From: JBFGCT01 sp963825565
Lineage (GTDB): Bacteria; Actinomycetota; Acidimicrobiia; Acidimicrobiales; Ilumatobacteraceae
Assembly (NCBI GenBank): GCA_963825565.1
Contig: CAWGTW010000005.1
Location: 1 to 64,000 of the forward strand
Length of the DNA: 64,000 nucleotides
Direction: 5' to 3'
Positions 59,201 through 64,000 of this stretch are shown here, piece after piece. Every line of letters begins with the position of its first letter. Positions within the stretch are counted from its first letter, which is position 1. Below the pieces are notes generated by a model. It was given only the letters and a program-made list of their open reading frames with translations, was not told the origin of the DNA and made no database searches. The translations under genes were made by a program, and so were the position numbers.

Positions 59201-61440
59201 CCGTCGGCCAGCCAGCGCACCAGCAGGTCGGTGGCCGGTGCCGCGCCCCGCTCCTGATACCACGCCGTGACGAAGAGGGCAGCGACCGCCAGGGACGCGG
59301 AGAGCGAGACCGGCCACCCGCGCATGCCGCCGGCCGTGCCCGCCACGGCGACCGCGGCGATCGTGCCGACGTGCCCGGCGAGCCCGACCTGACCGGAATG
59401 GGGGATCCGCGGGATGGCGGCCCCGACCGCGAGCACGCCAGCGGCGGCGAGGACCACCGCACTCCACCCGGGGCGCACCTCGAACGCGATCGACACGAAC
59501 GCGCCAGCCTCGACGAGGCCGGCGCCGCACAGCCAGATCCGCGCATCGACCGTGACCGGCGCAGCAGCGAGTGCGACCGTGCCGAGGGCGGCGGTGACCG
59601 CCAACCACCCGTCTGGAGCGGCGGAGACCAGCGGCAGCGGGAGCAGCGTCGCGGCGACGGCTGCGATCGGCACCCACCAGCGCAGCAGCGGATCGGACGT
59701 CCGCGCTACCCACGCGGCGACGGCGACGCCGGCGACCGCCGCCGCGGTGATCGCCGCCGCCGGCCCGGCGTCGATCGCCCGGAACAGCCCGACCGCCACG
59801 CCGATCGGCAGCAGCGCCGCCGAGGCCGCGGCCACGGTCGACGGCAACCACGGGCGCGGTCGCGCGTAGGCGCCGGCCGCCCAGACCGTTCCGACGCCGA
59901 ACGCGGTCACGCCGGCCCAGGGCTCGATCGTCGAGACGGCCAGTGCGACGCCGATCGCCGTTGCGCCCATCAGCAGCGTCGACGGGCCGGGGCGCCGGAT
60001 GCCCTCCCAGTCGAGGACGGTGCAGAACACCGCCACGCCCAACGCCGCCGACCACGCCGGCTCGACGACGGTCCCGACGACCGCCACCGCCGCGCCGGCA
60101 CCGAGGACCTGCCCCATCCCCACCACGGTGCCCGGCAGCACCGGGGCGACCGCCTCCAGCCCGAGGACGACAGCGCACGAGGCGAGGGCGATCGCGCCCA
60201 CCGGCCACGCCTCCTCGGCGCCGAGCACGATGGCGATCACGCCGAAGACCGCCAAGCCGGGGATGCTGACGACGAGCGTCGGCCGTGCGAGGCGATGCCC
60301 CGGGCGGGCACGCGCCAGCCAGGCGGTCGTCGCCACCGCCGCCAGGACCGCGGCGACCTGGCCGCTCGACAGTCCGGCCACCGTCCGCCCGACCACCGCG
60401 TCCGCACGCGGCGCGAGGGCCACCATCCCGACGCCGAGCCAGACCGCCGGTGCGACGAGGTAGGCGACTGGGGAGTCGGGTCGGCGGGCGACCACGACCC
60501 CGTATCCGACCGCCGAGCCGAGGAACACCAGGGCGGCGCACGCGACGAGGGCGCGGCCATGGGCGTCGGGAGGGATCGGGCTGCCGTCGGCGACCGCGGC
60601 GATCGCGACGAACGGCAGGACGGCGGCACCGAGCAGCGTGAGCGCCCGGCCCACCACCTGCGAACCTCGGCGGCTGAGCGCCGCGCCCGCTCCGAGCAGT
60701 GCGAGCGGGACCGCCAGTTCGGCGACCGGACGCAGGTCGCGGCCGACCTCGCCCCACGAGAAGACGAGCAGTCCGAAGATCCCGGCGAACACGAGGAGCA
60801 CACCGAGGTACGCGAGGCCGTGCAGCGTCAGGTCGGACACCACGGCGCGCCGCACACGCTCCCACACCGACGGGCGGGCCGGAGGCCTCACGATCGGCGC
60901 AGGGAGCCGGACCCGCGGCGCCGACGCAGCGACCGGCCCGAGCGGGCGCACCTGAGGCGACGGGCCGATCGTCGCCCGGTCACCGGGTCGCACCGGACGG
61001 CAGGCGGCGATGCCCGTCACCTGCCCGGCCGTACCGGACGGACCCTCGGCCATCGCCGGGGCGAGCGGCGCGCCGGGTTCCCGGAGCTGCGCAGCCGGAA
61101 GCGGGGACGCGAGGCCGGCCGCCGGGCTGCTGCGACCGACGTTCCACGACAGGCGGCACCGCTCGGTCACGTAGGCCGGGACGTTCTGATCGAGGCGCCG
61201 ATCGATGTCGGCGCCGCGGGTCCGCTGGCTGGCGAGGAAGGCGAGGAGCTCGGCCTGCAGGACCGGCGCGTCGAGTGCCGGCGGCTCGCTGAGATCGGCG
61301 ACGGCCGACGTCCACGACCGGCCGTCCCAGAAGCGGATGCGCCGATCACGGCTCGGGTCCGGATACCACCCGCGTGGCGGCGCACCGTCGCCCGGAGCGC
61401 CAGCCCTCGGCGGAGCGCTGACGGAGTGGGAACCGGCCAT
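56203..61440 (-). CDS. Very large polytopic membrane protein with DUF2510 domain
   Basis: 1,745 aa, intact. The N-terminus has the DUF2510 motif RGWYPDPSRDRRIRFWDGRS, then a ~130-residue soluble part. From about residue 205 onward it is an almost unbroken series of hydrophobic helices (dozens), such as LAYLGVLLVFAGIFGLLVFS, GAALSRRGSQVVGRALTLLG and TGVTIWLIVLAAGVVAIVLA near the end. This resembles the 'SCO7613 C-terminal domain' membrane proteins of actinobacteria. Start ATG 61440 has a ggaggggg RBS. Composition is extremely Ala/Val/Gly-rich and the gene is free of frameshifts over 5.2 kb. Function unknown. Confidence 0.85.
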   Translation of the reverse strand: MAGSHSVSAPPRAGAPGDGAPPRGWYPDPSRDRRIRFWDGRSWTSAVADLSEPPALDAPVLQAELLAFLASQRTRGADIDRRLDQNVPAYVTERCRLSWNVGRSSPAAGLASPLPAAQLREPGAPLAPAMAEGPSGTAGQVTGIAACRPVRPGDRATIGPSPQVRPLGPVAASAPRVRLPAPIVRPPARPSVWERVRRAVVSDLTLHGLAYLGVLLVFAGIFGLLVFSWGEVGRDLRPVAELAVPLALLGAGAALSRRGSQVVGRALTLLGAAVLPFVAIAAVADGSPIPPDAHGRALVACAALVFLGSAVGYGVVVARRPDSPVAYLVAPAVWLGVGMVALAPRADAVVGRTVAGLSSGQVAAVLAAVATTAWLARARPGHRLARPTLVVSIPGLAVFGVIAIVLGAEEAWPVGAIALASCAVVLGLEAVAPVLPGTVVGMGQVLGAGAAVAVVGTVVEPAWSAALGVAVFCTVLDWEGIRRPGPSTLLMGATAIGVALAVSTIEPWAGVTAFGVGTVWAAGAYARPRPWLPSTVAAASAALLPIGVAVGLFRAIDAGPAAAITAAAVAGVAVAAWVARTSDPLLRWWVPIAAVAATLLPLPLVSAAPDGWLAVTAALGTVALAAAPVTVDARIWLCGAGLVEAGAFVSIAFEVRPGWSAVVLAAAGVLAVGAAIPRIPHSGQVGLAGHVGTIAAVAVAGTAGGMRGWPVSLSASLAVAALFVTAWYQERGAAPATDLLVRWLADGDRPASADHVRAAVPALAIAGLPAVTVSVLDTLGVLVGAPATAGLVLAIAAVVLAAGTWIARDRPLLALPAAVVGVITGLGGIGLTVTEPIPATVAGGLLAVACLAVHPSVRRVPMTWIGAAATGYAAVRAGQALGVADDRLCLVLLGWASIVLVGSLALDRKIAGERTAPGWVRVGALEAPAALAGIAVPVGLLLSFQLDPTTWGWSAVAVAFVAIGVAGLTGAGMISAGFWALLCVGGAGLAPFDVLDEPLAFVGAASLMASASFLIERRGPRSGWANWDLAPLVVGSVTALVGIVAAVPGEVAPTWLAGGVLAIAIAIWRRQPAWAAAGVVLLNGAAVDGGRGWLTLSLALTSVAATAGAVRSAGTARSGLRLAGVAAAIGAVEVFLLDTGRMSTTAELTTSGVMTVAIVGGLGLLVLGVAARAARLDRPWVVPWAIGSALVLVQAGPDLASVDRRPAGLAVAIGLLLAAGGSATGAAPLRAGLLRDAAVLLAAGAGVVAWWSVDGQPAALTAVLSAMSIAGAGQWVVAARRPPTVWHRPLTLALGLTAAGAPSVAWLGDAGAGWVTIGLLTLSLVATVAAATLATGHRARVPLQFVGAAAVFVGFQTLLLRVGWLVTEPDVTTTERAVVAGAVGGGLLAAALAAAARWARLGADWVIVWSAVAAGMLGQAAVGLDVVGRRPGGFAVAAGLGLCALAAALAARPLAAGPLRESAALLGVLALSVASWAAAAGSVESTAGACTLALATAGLGLWLGPARPGSPWRRPIDLVTLLGTGVALGLGLALLPARGPSVAALLTASAVAAAIGVARRILALQLAVPPLLCAAWLAAASEAVVGDPLWFTVPVGIALLAVAGIGRQQHRRLGGVGTPAPFVAIELAGCAGLLLPPLIEMVTDHVAYGLVTLVSGVVLAAWGTVTEVRRRLAAGVTAVVVTVVLLVGVPLVERLPEYRPTGVTIWLIVLAAGVVAIVLATLLERGRATIGRAVTRVGELTRGWE

Positions 61441-61591
61441 CGGTAACCCCCTCCACGTGGTTTCTCTGCACCTTCAGCGTGCATCGGGGGCACACTCGTG
61501 GGAACGGCCGAAAGTGAGTTTGCGGTCGAGCCCGAGCGGGTTCGGCGGCCGAGCCGACCGTCCGTTCGTCGGCCGAGGCCGAGCGGGAACG

Positions 61592-62581
61592 TCAGGCGCC
61601 CAGGAGCGTCGCCAGCGAGTCGCCGATCGCCGCCGCCGCGGCGATCGCCGCGGCGCCGCGCCACGGATGCTCCTGGCCGGGGACGAGGACGAGCTCGACC
61701 GGGGTCCCGCCTTCGGCGGCTGCGGCGGCCAGCGACTGCGCACCGGCCGGAGGGGCGACGATGTCGTCCTCGCCGGTCATCAGGTACAGCGGTGGAAGTG
61801 CTCCGTCGCGCGCCGCGGCCGGGATGGCCGGGAGCAGGTCGGGATAGGAGAGCAGCGCGGCGGCGGAGAAGTCCGCCGGGGGCACGTCGGTCAGGCCGGC
61901 ACCGCCGAGCTCGACCGCCATCGCTGCGAGTGCGCCGAGCGAGTAGGCCGCGGTGCCCACCCGTGCAGGATCGGCACCGGGATCGGCGCGCAACGTGGCG
62001 ATCCCGTCGACGATCGCCCCGAGCAGCGGCTGCACGGCGCCGATCACCGCCCCGGCGTCACAGTAGGTGTCGGGCGGAGCCGGCGCTGCTGCCAGGTAGT
62101 CGAGCCGCAGCGCGATCACCCCCCGCTCGGCGAGGGCGCGCACCGTGGCACCGGTGATCTCGGTGTCGGATTCGTAGCCGCCGCATCCGTTGAGCACGAT
62201 CGCCGCCGGGCGCGGCGGGGGAAACGCCCCGCCCGGGTCGCAGCGCTCGCCGGGCACGGCCGTGCCGCCGGTCTCGACCGTCACGGGGGCGCACGCGACG
62301 TCGGCGGGTTCGCCGGGCGGGACGGTGCTCGCCGCATCGGTCGCCGCCGGTTCGGTGACAGCGGGTTCGGTGGCGACAGGTTCGGTCGCAGCGGGTTCGG
62401 TGACCGCGGGTTCGGTGGCGACAGGTTGGGTCGCAGCGGGTTCGGTGACCGCGGGTTCGGTCACGGCCGGCACCGCGTCCCCGGTGGGAGGTGCGGTGTC
62501 GACCGCCGTCCGGTCACTCCCACCGCACGACGCGGCGAGCATCCCCAGGAGCGCCAGCACCTCGATCGGACGGACCCCCAT
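61592..62581 (-). CDS. Lipoprotein alpha/beta-hydrolase (dienelactone-hydrolase-like)
   Basis: 329 aa. Signal with lipobox: MGVRPIEVLALLGMLAASC, Cys at residue 19. Then a low-complexity stretch of EPAVTEPAATEPVATEP pentapeptide repeats (about residues 38-80), a probable stalk. The hydrolase part starts IVLNGCGGYESDTEI. It has TAAYSLGALAAMAVELGG (nucleophile in YSLGA), LMTGEDDIVAPPAG (Asp) and VPGQEHPWRGAAA (His). Probably a membrane-anchored extracytoplasmic esterase. The ATG at 62581 is preferred over TTG 62587. Substrate unknown. Confidence 0.78.
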   Translation of the reverse strand: MGVRPIEVLALLGMLAASCGGSDRTAVDTAPPTGDAVPAVTEPAVTEPAATQPVATEPAVTEPAATEPVATEPAVTEPAATDAASTVPPGEPADVACAPVTVETGGTAVPGERCDPGGAFPPPRPAAIVLNGCGGYESDTEITGATVRALAERGVIALRLDYLAAAPAPPDTYCDAGAVIGAVQPLLGAIVDGIATLRADPGADPARVGTAAYSLGALAAMAVELGGAGLTDVPPADFSAAALLSYPDLLPAIPAAARDGALPPLYLMTGEDDIVAPPAGAQSLAAAAAEGGTPVELVLVPGQEHPWRGAAAIAAAAAIGDSLATLLGA

Positions 62582-62772
62582 GACCAACCACCTCGCTCAC
62601 GTCGGGATCACCGGACCGACCGGTGCCCGCATCGTCACATCGTCGGGCGACAACCGCTCTCGGTGGTAGAGGACAAGTTCCAGGAGTCTCGTCCGGCGGA
62701 TACCACCCGCACGCTTCGTGGGGCCGCTTGCTATCGTCGCACGGCGACGCCGACCCGAGGAGACCCACTCAC

Positions 62773-64000
62773 ATGCCGTTCTGGGGTGACCAGGTGCGAG
62801 ACCGGCTCGCCACCGGACCGGTCGTCGTCAACGACTCCAAGACGCCGTCGGGGCGCGCCCACGTCGGGGCGCTGCGCGGGGTCCTGATCCACGACGCGAT
62901 CGCCCGGTTCGCCGCCGAGACACGCGACGACGTGACGTACCTGTTCGGCTCCGACGACTTCGACCCGCTCGACGAGATCCCGTTCGGGATGGACGACCTG
63001 TACCGGCCACACCTCGGCAAGCCGCTGTGCGACGTCCCGGCGCCGCCCGGCTCGGAGGCCGGTGACCTCGCCGAGCACTTCATCTCCGAGTTCTTCGGGC
63101 TGTTCCCGCAACTGGGCGTGACCGCGCAGACCTACCGGATGCGCGACCACTACCGCGCCGGCCGGTTCGACGGGGCGATCGCCACGATCCTCGACCACCG
63201 CGACGAGATCCGCTCGATCTACGAGGACGTCAGCGGTTCGGTGAAGCCGCCGAGCTGGTACCCGATCCAGGTCATCTGCGAGCGGTGCGGCCGCATCGGC
63301 ACGACGATCGCCACCGGCTACTCCGACCGCACCGTCTCCTACGAGTGCCGCCCCGATCTCGTCGAGTGGGCGCACGGGTGCGGGCACGCCGGCGAGATCT
63401 CGCCGTTCGGGGGCAACGCCAAGCTGCCCTGGAAGCTCGAGTGGGCGGCGAAGTGGATGATCTTCCCCGTGACCGTCGAGGGCGCCGGCAAGGATCACAA
63501 CACCAAGGGCGGCTCGCGTGACGTGGCCGAGACCGTCGCCCGGCGGGTGCTGCGGATCGAGCCGCCACAGAACGTGCCGTACGAGTTCTTCCTGCTCGGC
63601 GGCGCCAAGATGAGCTCGTCGAAGGGCCTCGGCGTCTCCGCGCACGACATGGTCGACCTGCTGCCCCCCGAGGCGGTGCGCTTCCTGATGATCCGCACGC
63701 CGCCCAAGACGGCACTGAACTTCGACCCGACCGTCCCCGCGATCTCGCGCGTGTTCGCCGAGATGGACTCCCTCGCCGACGACAGCGTCGTCGCCTACTC
63801 GGCCGAGATCCGTTCGCTGATCTCGCTCAGCCCGCACGCCGACTACGTGCCGCACCGGCGGTTGTCCGAGCAGCTCCCGTGGGACGTGATCGTCAGCCTG
63901 ACCCAGCTCCCGCACGTCGACGTGCTCGACGAGGCGGCCCGACGATTCGATCCGCCGCTGTCGACCGCCGAACGGACCCAGCTCGACGAGCGGATCCAGG
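62773..64000 (+). CDS. lysS: Lysine--tRNA ligase, class I (partial, runs off the window)
   Basis: 409 codons visible; the gene continues past 64000. Class I (archaeal-type) LysRS charging tRNA-Lys. VVVNDSKTPSGRAHVGALRG contains the HIGH-equivalent HVGA. FGSDDFDPLDEIPFG, VICERCGRIGTTIATGYSD (a Cys pair) and GGAKMSSSKGLGVSAHDMVD with the KMSKS-equivalent KMSSS follow, then FLMIRTPPKTALNFDP. RBS gaggag lies 11 nt upstream. Divergent from the lipoprotein gene with a 191-bp gap. Class I LysRS replaces the usual class II enzyme in some bacteria. Confidence 0.93.
   Translation, partial: MPFWGDQVRDRLATGPVVVNDSKTPSGRAHVGALRGVLIHDAIARFAAETRDDVTYLFGSDDFDPLDEIPFGMDDLYRPHLGKPLCDVPAPPGSEAGDLAEHFISEFFGLFPQLGVTAQTYRMRDHYRAGRFDGAIATILDHRDEIRSIYEDVSGSVKPPSWYPIQVICERCGRIGTTIATGYSDRTVSYECRPDLVEWAHGCGHAGEISPFGGNAKLPWKLEWAAKWMIFPVTVEGAGKDHNTKGGSRDVAETVARRVLRIEPPQNVPYEFFLLGGAKMSSSKGLGVSAHDMVDLLPPEAVRFLMIRTPPKTALNFDPTVPAISRVFAEMDSLADDSVVAYSAEIRSLISLSPHADYVPHRRLSEQLPWDVIVSLTQLPHVDVLDEAARRFDPPLSTAERTQLDERIQ

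Noticed and set aside
56506..61446. 1,646-codon + strand frame over the large membrane protein
   Set aside because: Antisense mirror of an Ala/Val-rich gene; composition is R/D/G/Q/E low complexity with no domain. The minus frame has a good RBS, DUF2510 and membrane helices.

Overview
The window is GC-rich DNA (roughly 70% G+C by eye) from an actinobacterium. GC bias, a DUF2510 membrane protein, class I LysRS, many leaderless promoters (TANNNT 6-7 nt before the start codon) and a DmdA-type DMSP demethylase together suggest a marine Acidimicrobiia/Ilumatobacter-like organism. That taxonomic placement is inference. No rRNA, tRNA, CRISPR array or transposase was seen.

Region 1 (1-20.5 kb) is a surface-glycan island: sugar-nucleotide epimerases, several GT2 and GT4 glycosyltransferases, FkbM-type and other methyltransferases, a GT11 fucosyltransferase, a DegT aminotransferase with a sugar N-formyltransferase, an ABC exporter and a GNAT protein. 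The 3.2-9.7 kb part is visibly less GC-rich and mostly intact. The 1-2.2 kb and 9.7-19 kb parts are full of single-base frameshifts, most simply read as uncorrected sequence errors. Merged gene spans are therefore given.

Region 2 (20.6-33.4 kb) is dominated by one minus-strand gene of about 3,850 codons. It encodes an exported Ca-binding-type protein: Sec signal, EF-hand-like loops, a long GGxGxD array with a ~400-bp internal repeat, PKD-like domains and a C-terminal domain. At least eight frameshifts break it, and single-base corrections restore several of them. Copies of an intergenic repeat lie beyond both ends. GDP-L-fucose synthase follows, a logical supplier for the GT11 fucosyltransferase in region 1.

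Region 3 (33.6-44 kb) holds a DUF4012 protein, a membrane protein, a PglE-like aminotransferase, a polysaccharide deacetylase, a GT4, a PglC-like sugar transferase, a PglD-like acetyltransferase and a PglF-like 4,6-dehydratase, i.e. a complete-looking UDP-bacillosamine-type set. Translationally coupled to the dehydratase is a small exported Pro/Thr-rich protein ending in LPSTG plus a membrane anchor.

Region 4 (44.2-64 kb) is metabolic and mostly intact: aroQ, two SDRs, hydrolases, two ACT-domain proteins, a histidine phosphatase, dmdA (one homopolymer frameshift), a fatty-acyl-CoA-synthetase-like ligase, metY, 3-hydroxyacyl-CoA dehydrogenase, a 1,745-aa polytopic membrane protein, a lipoprotein hydrolase and the start of class I lysS. 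dmdA beside metY suggests a link between DMSP demethylation and methionine synthesis. Hairpin repeats with a GGTGCCTGACCCC-like core recur in the gaps, sometimes overlapping start or stop codons.
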